Positions 7,182 through 15,088 of a stretch of 19,717 bases of DNA are shown one piece after another. The DNA is taken from contig CALDIG010000188.1 in assembly GCA_937904375.1 (NCBI GenBank), forward strand, positions 1-19,717, in the 5' to 3' direction. Position 1 is the first letter of the stretch. The number at the start of each line of letters is the position of its first letter. The notes under the pieces were generated by a model. It made no database searches. It saw only the letters and a list, made by a program, of their open reading frames with translations, and had not been told where the DNA came from. This DNA comes from an uncultured Prevotellaceae bacterium. GTDB taxonomy: Bacteria > Bacteroidota > Bacteroidia > Bacteroidales > Muribaculaceae. A program made the position numbers and the translations under genes.

Positions 7182-9743
7182 ATGAGTAAAGACATTAGTA
7201 AAGACAGTCAGAGGTTTGAGGAGCAAGGTGTCGATACGTCGGCGATTAAAGAACGCTCACGAAAGAAACAAGAAGAGAAAAGCCGGCGAGAGGAGGTTGA
7301 GGACATTCCCGTGTGGAAGCGGTTCCTGAATTTCTTCAGCAATGGCCGCACAAAATTTGCAGGAGGAGTGATTTTGATGATACTGGGTGTGTATTTCCTC
7401 ATCACATTCTTGTCGTTTGTGCTATTCTCGGGAGGTGCCGACCAAGGCATGGTATATCAAGGCAATGTTGTCAATAACGCTAAACCTAAAGTGGAAATGA
7501 CTGAGCAACAGATGAAAACTGTTGTAGATCCTGCCGAGGCCACACCTAAAGTCAAGAACTTGGGAGGCTCGATAGGTGCTGCCACATCGGAGTTCTTCAT
7601 AAAGAATGGGGTGGGATATGCCGCTTTTATCATTGTGTTGTGGTGCTTTGTCATCGGCCTGAGGATAATGCGCCGTCGTCGCATAAATTTCTTCCCTTAT
7701 ACCTTCACGTCGCTATTTAGCATCCTCACCTTCTCGATGGTGGTGTCGGCTTGCACCTATTCGGCCGAGTTCTCTTATTTCAGACCAGGTGGCGATATGG
7801 GGTATTATGCCAACCAGTGGCTGCATGGCTTGGTGGGCGTGCCGGGAATGATAGGAGTGAACCTAATCCTGCTCATTTTGTGGGCTTTGGTATGCTATAA
7901 CCTTATTGTATATGTGATAAAAACCTTCAAGAAAGTCAGAGGGATGCACATGCCTCGTCGTGGTGGCGTCGCTTTAGGTGACACCAGCGCAGAAATGACT
8001 GCCGAGCTCGCCGACTTTATGGGCGACGAGCATAGCGAGGAAACTCCCGAAAGAGGCTTGCGCAGGAACGATGGGCGCGAAGAAGTGCCTGTCAAGGAAA
8101 AGAAAGAACGCCGTGTTTCACGCAAGAAGGGCAAAGACGACAAGTCACCCGACATGGAGATCAAAAAGGCTAATGAGGTGGAACTTGCCAAGGGCATTAC
8201 CAATCCCCATGACCCCACAGGCGAATATATGCACTACCGCTTCCCGACCCTCGACCTGCTCGCCGACCTCAAGACCAATGTCGATAATGTGGATGTCGCC
8301 GAGCAGGAGGCCAACAAGCGCCGCATCGTCGAGACACTGGGACAGTATGGCATTGCCATAAAGACAATTATCGCTCATGTGGGACCCACTGTGACACTCT
8401 TTGAGATTGTGCCCGAGGAAGGCGTGCGCATCAGCAAGATTCGCAACCTTGAGGACGACATAGCTTTGAGTTTGGCGGCCCTTGGCATCCGCATCATCGC
8501 TCCCATGCCCGGTCGCGGCACGATTGGCATCGAGGTTCCTAACCACGACCCGCAGGTGGTACCCATGCGTGAGGCCATCGCTTCTAAGGCGTTTCAGGAG
8601 AGCAAGGCGGCGTTGCCCATGGTGCTTGGCAGCACGGTGAGCAACGACGTGTTTGTCGCCGACCTCACCAAGATGCCTCACCTGCTCGTGGCAGGTGCTA
8701 CTGGTCAAGGTAAGTCGGTGGGTCTAAACGCCATCATTGCCTCACTGCTTTACAAGAAAGGTCCAAGCGAGTTGAAGTTTGTGCTCGTTGACCCCAAGAA
8801 GGTGGAGTTCAGCCTTTATGCCTCGCTTGAGAAATACTTCTTCGCTAAGGTAGAGGGCGAGGATAAAGCCATTATCACCGACACTGCAAAGGTGGTGCAG
8901 ACTCTCAACTCTCTCGTGCAGGAGATGGAGAACCGCTACCTCGTGCTCGAGGAGGTGGGAGAGCGCAAGCTCGAGGACTACAACCGCCGCTGGCGCAAGG
9001 AGCTGCGTCACAAAATGAACGAGAGAGGCGAGTTCTACCAGTATATGCCTTACATCGTGGTGATTGTGGATGAGTTCAGTGACCTGATTATGACCGCTGG
9101 CAAGGAGGTGGAGACTCCTATCGTGCGCATTGCCCAGAAGGCGCGCGCCGTGGGCATACACATGATTATCGCCACTCAGCGCCCATCGTCGAATGTGATT
9201 ACCGGTCTTATCAAGGCCAACTTCCCTGGTCGCATCGCGTTCCGTGTGTCGCAGCTGGTTGACAGCCGCATCATCCTCGACCGTCCCGGTGCTCAGCAGC
9301 TCATTGGTCGCGGCGATATGCTGTTCTCGGCTAACGGTGAGATTACACGTCTGCAATGTCCGTTTATCGATACTCCCGAGATTGTGAACATCTGCTACTA
9401 TATCAAGGAGCAGGAGGATGCCGACACCGAGGTGAGTCACGAGCAGCCTTACATCCTTCCCGACTATGAGGGCGATGCCGGTGGTGGATATGACGCTGGC
9501 GGCTCTAACGGCGGTGGTGGAGGAGCTTATGACCGTGACCCGCTGTTTGAGGAAATCGCACGCCTGGTGGTGCAGAAGGACATGGCATCGACCTCGTCGC
9601 TGCAGCGCAGCTACAACATTGGCTACAACCGCGCCGGTCGCATCATGGACCAGCTCGAGGCAGCGGGCATAGTGGGTCCCGCCAGCGGCGGCAAGCCCCG
9701 CAAGGTGCTCATGGACCCCGCCGACCTGGATCAGTTGTTCTAG
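7182..9743 (+). CDS. ftsK: DNA translocase FtsK/SpoIIIE
   Basis: Septum-anchored ATP-driven DNA pump that clears and aligns chromosome termini at division. The ATG at 7182 gives 853 residues; longer in-frame extensions run back into trkH and are unlikely. Order of parts: a charged N-terminus (1-45); four membrane helices (about 58-83, 144-162, 169-192, 222-247); a charged linker (255-340); the alpha/beta motor (about 345-745) with Walker A GATGQGKS (505-512), Walker B VVIVDEFSD (626-634, Asp630/Glu631) and ATQRPS (664-669); a Gly-rich linker (764-782); and the winged-helix gamma domain (about 785-845), which in this family reads orienting DNA sequences. Its length is closer to SpoIIIE-type proteins than to E. 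coli FtsK. It follows trkH by 61 nt. Confidence 0.97.
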   Translation: MSKDISKDSQRFEEQGVDTSAIKERSRKKQEEKSRREEVEDIPVWKRFLNFFSNGRTKFAGGVILMILGVYFLITFLSFVLFSGGADQGMVYQGNVVNNAKPKVEMTEQQMKTVVDPAEATPKVKNLGGSIGAATSEFFIKNGVGYAAFIIVLWCFVIGLRIMRRRRINFFPYTFTSLFSILTFSMVVSACTYSAEFSYFRPGGDMGYYANQWLHGLVGVPGMIGVNLILLILWALVCYNLIVYVIKTFKKVRGMHMPRRGGVALGDTSAEMTAELADFMGDEHSEETPERGLRRNDGREEVPVKEKKERRVSRKKGKDDKSPDMEIKKANEVELAKGITNPHDPTGEYMHYRFPTLDLLADLKTNVDNVDVAEQEANKRRIVETLGQYGIAIKTIIAHVGPTVTLFEIVPEEGVRISKIRNLEDDIALSLAALGIRIIAPMPGRGTIGIEVPNHDPQVVPMREAIASKAFQESKAALPMVLGSTVSNDVFVADLTKMPHLLVAGATGQGKSVGLNAIIASLLYKKGPSELKFVLVDPKKVEFSLYASLEKYFFAKVEGEDKAIITDTAKVVQTLNSLVQEMENRYLVLEEVGERKLEDYNRRWRKELRHKMNERGEFYQYMPYIVVIVDEFSDLIMTAGKEVETPIVRIAQKARAVGIHMIIATQRPSSNVITGLIKANFPGRIAFRVSQLVDSRIILDRPGAQQLIGRGDMLFSANGEITRLQCPFIDTPEIVNICYYIKEQEDADTEVSHEQPYILPDYEGDAGGGYDAGGSNGGGGGAYDRDPLFEEIARLVVQKDMASTSSLQRSYNIGYNRAGRIMDQLEAAGIVGPASGGKPRKVLMDPADLDQLF

Positions 9744-9803
9744 TGCCTTTTAGGGTTAAACCAACAACAAGAATTGTGGTCTAAAAAAGAAACAACCTTA
9801 AGA

Positions 9804-9834
9804 ATTGTATTCAAAGGAGCATTTTATACATTTG
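9804..9834 (+). promoter_or_regulatory. Candidate promoter of the lolA-like gene
   Basis: ATTG (9804-9807, one mismatch to TTTG), 19 bp and TACATTTG (9827-9834, full match to TAnnTTTG). The predicted start near 9841 would fall inside the CTTGTTAG repeat array, so the leader would consist largely of that array. Confidence 0.5.
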
Positions 9835-9835
9835 G

Positions 9836-9862
9836 CTTGTTTTACTTGTTAGCTTGTTTACT
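9836..9862 (+). repeat. 8-bp CTTGTTAG-type array upstream of lolA-like gene
   Basis: Units CTTGTTTTA, CTTGTTAG, CTTGTTTA and a trailing CT end 8 nt before the start codon. The same units in the same order recur before the yqaA-like gene at 12050-12081. Confidence 0.75.
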
Positions 9863-9870
9863 ATAAAATT

Positions 9871-10476
9871 ATGAGAAAAACAGTTTTATTGATATTATCG
9901 TTGATAGTGGTGGCGACTGCCAGCGCGCAGTCGCCATCGAGTGTGGTTGACAAGGTGCTTGGAGCGATGAAATCAAGTAGTGCCATCAGCGCCAGCTATG
10001 TGATGACTTCGTCGCAGGGCAATTCCAGTGGTACATTAGTGATGAGCGGCAAGAAATTTAGGCTTCTTGCCAATGACGTGAAGTGCTGGTATAACGGCAC
10101 CACGATGTGGACTTATTCCACCGCTACCGACGAGGTGAACATCACCACGCCCACGGCTGCCGACCTGCAGATGACCAACCCCTATAGCGTGGCTCAGAAT
10201 TTCAAGAGCACCTATATCGTGTCGAAGGGCGGTAAAGGCAATGGCACTTACACCCTGCGCTTCACGCCCAAGAAGAAAAGCAACGTTAAGCATCTGCTCG
10301 TGACTGTCTCTACTTCCACCTGGCTAATCAGCAAGGCAGAGATAGTGCAGACCAACGGCACCAAGGCAACCATCACCATCAGCAACTACAACCGCAACGC
10401 CAGTGTCAATGCCGGCACCTTTGAGTTTGACAAAAGCCAAGTCCCCGCCGGCACCGAAGTGGTGGACTTGAGGTGA
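9871..10476 (+). CDS. LolA-like outer-membrane lipoprotein carrier protein
   Basis: Periplasmic protein of the LolA family, which ferries lipoproteins from the inner membrane to the outer membrane. The 201 residues start with a clear Sec signal peptide (MRKTVLLILSLIVVATASA, likely cleaved before Gln20). The mature part has a short helical start (VVDKVLGAMK) and then the strand-rich pattern typical of the LolA half-barrel (YVMTSSQGNSSGTLVMSGKKFRL, MWTYSTATDEVNI, YTLRFTPKKK). Sequence identity to enterobacterial LolA is low, so the call rests on fold pattern, size and position: to my knowledge a LolA-like gene between ftsK and trxB is common in Bacteroidales. It has its own candidate promoter in the gap after ftsK. 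A related lipid-binding role cannot be excluded. Confidence 0.82.
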   Translation: MRKTVLLILSLIVVATASAQSPSSVVDKVLGAMKSSSAISASYVMTSSQGNSSGTLVMSGKKFRLLANDVKCWYNGTTMWTYSTATDEVNITTPTAADLQMTNPYSVAQNFKSTYIVSKGGKGNGTYTLRFTPKKKSNVKHLLVTVSTSTWLISKAEIVQTNGTKATITISNYNRNASVNAGTFEFDKSQVPAGTEVVDLR

Positions 10477-10507
10477 GGATGCGATTAAATAATAAATAAT
10501 CGATTTT

Positions 10508-10723
10508 ATGAGCCGATACGAAATACCTTTTTTGACAGCCTGCATACATGCTTTCGGAGAGCGGTTTGCCATGACACGGCAAGCGGCTTTCCGATATTTG
10601 CATAAGCACAAAGGTCTCTCGTTCTTGATTGAGTTCTATGATGTGGAGCATCTTCAGTCGATGGAAGAAACCATAGACGATTTGCTAATTATATGTCAAA
10701 AAAACGGAGGAACAATCGCATGA
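10508..10723 (+). CDS. Small DUF3791-type protein
   Basis: A 71-residue soluble, mostly helical protein. Its pattern, an N-terminal helix (IPFLTACIHAFGERF), RQAAFRYLHKHKGLSFLIEFYDVEHL and the end IDDLLIICQKNGG, resembles the DUF3791 family as I remember it. The biochemical role of that family is not established. Members are often found next to DUF3990 genes, suggested to be ADP-ribosyltransferase-like, in small cassettes that resemble toxin-antitoxin modules; no such partner is present here. It begins 31 nt after the lolA-like gene. There is no clear promoter motif, so read-through is possible. Confidence 0.7.
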   Translation: MSRYEIPFLTACIHAFGERFAMTRQAAFRYLHKHKGLSFLIEFYDVEHLQSMEETIDDLLIICQKNGGTIA

Positions 10724-10791
10724 TACTTTATTTATTGTTTTAGGACAAAAAAGGCATTGTCATATCTTAATAAATCCAAAGTTGAAATACT

Positions 10792-11016
10792 ATGAACCAG
10801 CTCACTCATCATCAAATAGCCACCTACTTAACCAATTACGCCATTAGCGAATTGGTGAAATACGTGATGGAAGATACTGGTTGCACCATAGAGCAAGCTA
10901 TGGAGCGAGTGTATAACTCACCTCTCATGCCAGCATTGCAAGACGAAGAGAATGAGTTATACATCCAAAGCCCAGCCTATCTTTATGAACTGATGAATGA
11001 GCATTTTATCTCTTAG
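10792..11016 (+). CDS. Small acidic hypothetical protein, DUF3791-cassette partner type
   Basis: A 74-residue acidic, helical protein with no signal or membrane segment. The segment YAISELVKYVMEDTGCTIEQAMERVYNSPLM followed by LYIQSPAYLYELM resembles short proteins that I recall being encoded beside DUF3990/DUF3791 genes in Firmicutes and Bacteroidota. It lies 68 nt after the DUF3791-type gene in the same orientation, so the two may form a pair. No function can be assigned. That it is a real gene is supported by the family-like pattern and by coding that fits cleanly between its neighbours. Confidence 0.65.
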   Translation: MNQLTHHQIATYLTNYAISELVKYVMEDTGCTIEQAMERVYNSPLMPALQDEENELYIQSPAYLYELMNEHFIS

Positions 11017-11050
11017 TATTTCATAAATAGTTCCCATTGTCACTAAAACT

Positions 11051-11074
11051 ATTCTACTATTCAACTACTCTACT
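11051..11074 (+). repeat. 8-bp ATTCTACT-type array upstream of trxB
   Basis: Three abutting 8-bp units, ATTCTACT, ATTCAACT and ACTCTACT, end 6 nt before the trxB start codon. The same unit type recurs at 12699-12722 before the AAA-ATPase gene. Confidence 0.75.
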
Positions 11075-11080
11075 AAATAT

Positions 11081-12013
11081 ATGGAAAAAGTTCAATGTTT
11101 GATAATTGGCTCGGGGCCTGCGGGATATACTGCGGCGATTTATACTGCCCGCGCCAATGTGAAAAATGTGCTCTTTGAGGGTCTGCAGCCTGGCGGACAG
11201 TTGACAACAACCACCACCATCGAGAATTTCCCTGGCTTCCCAACGGGAGTGGAGGGGTATGACCTGATGGTTAAGATGCGTGAGCAGGCGGTGAATGTAG
11301 GTGCCGATGTACGTTCGGGATTTGTGCAGAGCGTAGATTTGAGCAAGCGACCTTTCGTTGCCACTCTCGACGGTGGCGAGACCATCGAGGCCGACACCGT
11401 GATAGTTGCCACTGGCGCGTCGGCGAAATACCTCGGTCTTGATGACGAGAAGAAATATGCCGGTCAGGGTGTGAGCGCTTGCGCCACTTGCGACGGATTC
11501 TTCTATCGCAAGAAAGTTGTTGCCGTGGTGGGTGGTGGCGACACCGCCTGCGAGGAGGCGCACTACCTGAGCAACCTCGCCAGCAAGGTCTATATGATTG
11601 TGCGCAAAGACTATCTGCGTGCCAGTGCCGCCATGCAGCAGCACGTGAAGGAAAAAGAGAACATCGAAATTCTCTTCAATACCAATACCCTCGGACTCTT
11701 TGGCGAGAATGGGGTAGAGGGCGCACACCTTATTAAATATAAAGGAACTGAGAAAGAAGAGAAATTTGACATCGCTATCGACGGTTTCTTCCTCGCCATC
11801 GGGCACCAGCCTAACACCGCATTCTTAAATGAGCAACTCGAACTTGATGAGCAAGGTTACATTATGACCGATAAAATTACCACCGCCACAAGTGTGGAAG
11901 GCGTGTTTGCCGCCGGCGATGTCGCCGACCCGCGCTACCGTCAGGCGGTGGCTGCCGCAGGTACCGGCTGCCGCGCCGCCCTCGATGTGGAGAAATTCCT
12001 GGCGTCATTATAA
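11081..12013 (+). CDS. trxB: Thioredoxin-disulfide reductase
   Basis: FAD-dependent cytoplasmic enzyme that passes electrons from NADPH to thioredoxin. The 310 residues are the normal size for the low-molecular-weight bacterial type. Visible motifs are the FAD dinucleotide fold GSGPAGYTAAIYTARA (10-25), GGQL (38-41), ENFPGFP, the redox-active CATC (Cys134 and Cys137), the NADPH fold VVGGGDTACEEA (149-160), and the C-terminal FAD motif GVFAAGDV followed by RQAVAAAGTGCRAA. The start ATG directly follows an 8-bp repeat array. The order lolA-like then trxB is, as I recall, common in Bacteroidales, with the two small DUF3791-type genes inserted between them here. Confidence 0.97.
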   Translation: MEKVQCLIIGSGPAGYTAAIYTARANVKNVLFEGLQPGGQLTTTTTIENFPGFPTGVEGYDLMVKMREQAVNVGADVRSGFVQSVDLSKRPFVATLDGGETIEADTVIVATGASAKYLGLDDEKKYAGQGVSACATCDGFFYRKKVVAVVGGGDTACEEAHYLSNLASKVYMIVRKDYLRASAAMQQHVKEKENIEILFNTNTLGLFGENGVEGAHLIKYKGTEKEEKFDIAIDGFFLAIGHQPNTAFLNEQLELDEQGYIMTDKITTATSVEGVFAAGDVADPRYRQAVAAAGTGCRAALDVEKFLASL

Positions 12014-12049
12014 ATGAGCATTGAGAATGGCTTTATTGTATTCTATTGC

Positions 12050-12081
12050 CTTGTTTGCTCGTTAGCTCGTTTACTTGTTAG
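12050..12081 (+). repeat. 8-bp CTTGTTAG-type array upstream of yqaA-like gene
   Basis: Four exactly abutting 8-bp units, CTTGTTTG, CTCGTTAG, CTCGTTTA and CTTGTTAG, end 6 nt before the start codon. They match the array before the lolA-like gene in unit and order. Confidence 0.8.
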
Positions 12082-12087
12082 CTGGAG

Positions 12088-12531
12088 ATGGAGCAGGCAT
12101 TAATCGACTATGGATATTGGGGCATGTTCCTGTCGGCGATACTGGCCGGCAGTGTCGTGCCTTTTAGCAGTGAGGTGGTGATGCTGGGACTCATGGCTGC
12201 CGGGCTCGACAAATGGGGACTGATAATCTGGGCGACAGTGGGTAACGTGCTGGGCGCCTTGCTCACCTACTATATGGGTCGCCTGGGACGCATTGATTGG
12301 ATAGAGAAATATTTTCATGTAAAGAAAGAGAAACTCGACAAAATGCAGCGATGGCTGCAGGGACGTGGCGCGTGGGTCGCATTCTGGGGATTTATACCTA
12401 TTTTCGGCAACGTGCTCCTCATCGCCCTGGGACTGATGCGCTCCAACCAACCCATCACCTTCTCGTGCATGACCGCCGGCAAGTTCCTGCGTTACGTCCT
12501 TCTCGCCTACGGTATCTCGCTGGCACTATGA
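12088..12531 (+). CDS. YqaA-type DedA/SNARE-associated membrane protein
   Basis: A 147-residue inner-membrane protein of the DedA (SNARE-associated Golgi) superfamily. It is nearest to the short YqaA branch, whose E. coli member is about 142 residues. Hydrophobic segments lie near residues 10-40, 42-62, 92-115 and 122-145. Family features are the re-entrant-type start SVVPFSSEVVMLGLM, the GNVLGALLTYYMGR motif (53-66), WGFIPIFGNVLLIALGLM, and GKFLRYVLLAYG near the end. DedA proteins are linked to lipid-carrier (undecaprenyl phosphate) flipping and proton-dependent envelope homeostasis; whether the YqaA branch shares this is unknown. It follows trxB by 74 nt containing a repeat array. Confidence 0.88.
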   Translation: MEQALIDYGYWGMFLSAILAGSVVPFSSEVVMLGLMAAGLDKWGLIIWATVGNVLGALLTYYMGRLGRIDWIEKYFHVKKEKLDKMQRWLQGRGAWVAFWGFIPIFGNVLLIALGLMRSNQPITFSCMTAGKFLRYVLLAYGISLAL

Positions 12532-12622
12532 ATGCGTTTTTCCCGTTGTAGCTCTGTAAAACAGTACGTTTCATAACCCCAATCCTAATGACCTATTTGT
12601 GATAAACAAAAATCAGGGCAAA

Positions 12623-12654
12623 TTTGGTGTTTTAATTAACTTGTTGTAATTTTG
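12623..12654 (+). promoter_or_regulatory. Bacteroidota-type promoter of the AAA-ATPase gene
   Basis: TTTG (12623-12626), 20 bp and TAATTTTG (12647-12654) give a full match. Transcription would begin near 12661, leaving a leader of about 68 nt that contains the ATTCTACT array. Confidence 0.6.
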
Positions 12655-12698
12655 TAAGCGATAAAAAAAGTTCTCAAGTTTAGAGTTAACTGTTTTCT

Positions 12699-12722
12699 AC
12701 TCTACTAATTTACTATTCTACT
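12699..12722 (+). repeat. 8-bp ATTCTACT-type array upstream of AAA-ATPase gene
   Basis: Three abutting units, ACTCTACT, AATTTACT and ATTCTACT, end 6 nt before the start codon, the same distance as in the trxB array. Confidence 0.75.
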
Positions 12723-12728
12723 GAAGCT

Positions 12729-14291
12729 ATGGCACGACGTCGTTTCCCTGCCGGAGTGCAGGACTTTGAAAGGATCAGAACTGATGGTTTTGTCTATGTA
12801 GATAAGACCGAGTATATCTATGACTTAGCCAATAATTATGGCAACGCTATGTTTCTGAGCCGTCCCAGGCGGTTTGGCAAGTCGCTGTTGTGCTCTACCT
12901 TGCGGCATTATTTCCAGGGTCACAAAGAGTTGTTCAAAGGTCTTGCCATCGAAAAGCTTGAGAAAGAGTGGATAGAATATCCTGTTTTTCACTTCGATAT
13001 GTCACAATGCAAGCACGACAATCCTGACTATGTGGCTCAGTCACTTGACTTGATTTTGAGCAATTTTGAAAAGAAATATGACTTAAGCAATGCCCAGTTG
13101 TCATTTGGAGACCGGCTTAAAATGCTCATTATCACCGCCCACGAGCGCACCGGCAACCGTGCCGTGCTCATCTTCGACGAGTACGACTCCCCAGTACTCA
13201 ATGTCATTGACGAGCCCGAGAAGATGGATGTCATAAGAAGCATCTACAACTCCTTCTACGGTCCAGTGAAGAACATGGCAGAGCATCTGCGCTTTGTGTT
13301 CATCACCGGTATCACCAAGTTCTCGCAGATGTCGATATTCTCGACCATCAACCACTTGACCAACATTTCGATGCAGGAGAAATGGGAAGCAATATGCGGC
13401 ATCACAGCCGAGGAGCTTGAAGTGAATTTCAAGGAGGATATAGCGTCTATTGCCGAGAAATATGGAGTTAAGCCCGAAGAGATTCTCCAGCGTCTGCGCG
13501 ATCGCTACGACGGTTACCACTTTGGCCCCAAGCTGATAGATGTATTTAACCCATTTAGTCTTGTCAACACTTTCAGTGCCGAGGAAATTGAGAACTATTG
13601 GTTTAGCAGTGCTACCCCCTCGGCGTTAATAAAGGTTCTCGACAAGTATAACTTCCAACTTAGTGACATAGAGAACACCCAGCTGTTCAAGAGTGATTTT
13701 GATTTGCCGTTCGACAACGTGGACAGCGCAATCCCCATTATGTATCAGAGTGGCTATCTCACCATTAAGGACTATGATTTTGAGTCCGACATCTATACTC
13801 TTGGCATCCCCAATCAGGAGGTGCATTCTGGACTTTACAAATCATTGATGCCTCGATATTTGAGTCCGTCGGCAAGCGATAATCGCTCTCTGCTTATTGC
13901 CGCTAAAAAAGCTATGGTTGCCGATGACATCGACGCCGCTCTCATTGCCGCTCAGAAGTACCTTTCAGCATTGCCTTATGACTTGAGCAACAAAACTGAG
14001 CGTGACTTTGAGACTCTGCTGCGCGTGATGTTTGACTGCATAGGCATTGAGACCAATACCGAGGTGAGAAACGCGCGTGGCCGCTGCGATGTGGTGATGA
14101 AGAGCCGCAACACCATCTATGTTATAGAACTCAAGATTTCATCTACAGCAACAGTTGACGACGCTCTTGCGCAAATCGACGAGAAGAACTATCTCATCCC
14201 CTACTGGAACGACCCTCGTCGCAAGGTGAAAGTGGGTGTGACGGTCGATCCCGAGACCCGCACCATCAAGGAATGGAAAGCTGTGGAATAA
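12729..14291 (+). CDS. AAA-ATPase / PD-(D/E)XK nuclease-like fusion protein
   Basis: A 520-residue cytoplasmic protein of the type with an AAA-ATPase-like N-terminal half (Pfam AAA-ATPase_like) and a C-terminal PD-(D/E)XK nuclease-like domain (PDDEXK_9). The start FPAGVQDFERIRTDGFVYVDKTEYI is a hallmark of the family. Walker A is the variant RPRRFGKS (45-52) and Walker B is AVLIFDEYD (145-153). The nuclease-like site is GRCDVV (Asp454) and IELK (Glu467, Lys469), followed by AQIDEKNY. These residues are intact, so activity is plausible. The family occurs in many copies per genome in Bacteroidales and some anaerobes, and its function is not established; defence or mobile-element links have been proposed. 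It has its own promoter. No transposase or terminal repeats are seen next to it. Confidence 0.93.
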   Translation: MARRRFPAGVQDFERIRTDGFVYVDKTEYIYDLANNYGNAMFLSRPRRFGKSLLCSTLRHYFQGHKELFKGLAIEKLEKEWIEYPVFHFDMSQCKHDNPDYVAQSLDLILSNFEKKYDLSNAQLSFGDRLKMLIITAHERTGNRAVLIFDEYDSPVLNVIDEPEKMDVIRSIYNSFYGPVKNMAEHLRFVFITGITKFSQMSIFSTINHLTNISMQEKWEAICGITAEELEVNFKEDIASIAEKYGVKPEEILQRLRDRYDGYHFGPKLIDVFNPFSLVNTFSAEEIENYWFSSATPSALIKVLDKYNFQLSDIENTQLFKSDFDLPFDNVDSAIPIMYQSGYLTIKDYDFESDIYTLGIPNQEVHSGLYKSLMPRYLSPSASDNRSLLIAAKKAMVADDIDAALIAAQKYLSALPYDLSNKTERDFETLLRVMFDCIGIETNTEVRNARGRCDVVMKSRNTIYVIELKISSTATVDDALAQIDEKNYLIPYWNDPRRKVKVGVTVDPETRTIKEWKAVE

Positions 14292-14393
14292 TCGTTGTGG
14301 CACTCACAGTGCTGTAACCATAAACCCTAATCGGTCTTGACGACGTTCTGTCAAACAATTAGAATCGACGAAAAACGATAATTGCAATAATTT

Positions 14394-15008
14394 TTATTGC
14401 GGTGGGAGTATTTCCACTGCTGGGTCTTGTGCGATTTGTGCCGGGTTGGTGCCGAGGGCACCTTCGGGGACTGTCATGCCATGTTTTGCGTAATGCTCTC
14501 GCCAGTAGTCGAGGATGTGGCCCTTATTGTCGTGGAATGACATATTGATTAGGGGGAAGATGCGTTGCCCTTTGCCGTTCACATAGCTCAACTGCACCAG
14601 TTCGCTGCAATAAATCTCCTGTGTGTCTATCATGTAAAGGTCATCGTAGGGTTTGCCTAGGTGCTCCATGGCGTTGCTCACGCTCTGTTCCACGCCGCTG
14701 CGGTCTTTAAGACGACCTATCAGCACACCTCCCTTGCTGATGGTGCGTTGTTTGAAATCTTCAAAAGGTGTGAGCAACACACCTTCGTCAATCGCCTCCA
14801 GGGCATAGAGCTTGCTATCGACCCATGTGGCGATAGCCACATGGTAGATGGGCAGGGCAGTGGTGTCATGCACCGTGGCATCGCTGATGGCTTTGCCCGT
14901 TGTGGTGCTGTAAGCAAAAAGCAGGTCGCCCTCAAGAATCTCATCTTGCGCCACAGAGGAAAATGCGCTGCAAATGATTATAGTCACTATTATATAAAGG
15001 TGTCTCAT
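14394..15008 (-). CDS. Secreted YiiX/YebB-like permuted papain-like hydrolase
   Basis: A 204-residue exported protein of the YiiX/YebB-like group within the NlpC/P60 clan, in which the catalytic order is permuted (His before Cys). A signal peptide spans residues 1-20 (MRHLYIIVTIIICSAFSSVA). GDLLF at 27-31 is the usual domain start. Likely active residues are His56 in YHVAI, Glu71 in ALEAIDEGV and Cys134 in IYCSELV. Relatives act as amidases or peptidases on cell-wall or lipid-linked substrates; the substrate here is unknown. It lies downstream of rpsO on the same strand but beyond a strong hairpin, so it is probably expressed separately. No clear promoter consensus was found in its leader, which contains a 15-bp direct repeat. 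Confidence 0.85.
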   Translation of the reverse strand: MRHLYIIVTIIICSAFSSVAQDEILEGDLLFAYSTTTGKAISDATVHDTTALPIYHVAIATWVDSKLYALEAIDEGVLLTPFEDFKQRTISKGGVLIGRLKDRSGVEQSVSNAMEHLGKPYDDLYMIDTQEIYCSELVQLSYVNGKGQRIFPLINMSFHDNKGHILDYWREHYAKHGMTVPEGALGTNPAQIAQDPAVEILPPQ

Positions 15009-15043
15009 GTCTTTGTTGTTATGTTAGTTCAAAATCCATTGCT

Positions 15044-15070
15044 ATGTCAGCTTGTCACATGTCAGCTTGT
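15044..15070. repeat. 15-bp-period direct repeat in the leader of the YiiX-like gene
   Basis: ATGTCAGCTTGT occurs at 15044-15055 and again at 15059-15070, separated by CAC. It lies 36-62 nt upstream of the YiiX-like start codon (minus strand). Confidence 0.7.
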
Positions 15071-15088
15071 TGGCTAAAAGATTAAACA

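Noticed and set aside
12729..14291. AAA-ATPase/PD-(D/E)XK gene as part of a mobile element or defence island
   Set aside because: No transposase, terminal repeats, target duplication or defence partners are visible next to it, and its base composition looks like its neighbours.
14300..14312. GCACT-CAC-AGTGC hairpin after the AAA-ATPase gene
   Set aside because: Stem of 5 bp without a U-tract; too weak to call a terminator.
14384..14400. GCAATAA-TTT-TTATTGC inverted repeat at the end of the YiiX-like gene
   Set aside because: Only 7 bp, very AT-rich, contains the stop codon, and lacks a following U-tract on either strand. It could be a weak terminator but is not convincing.
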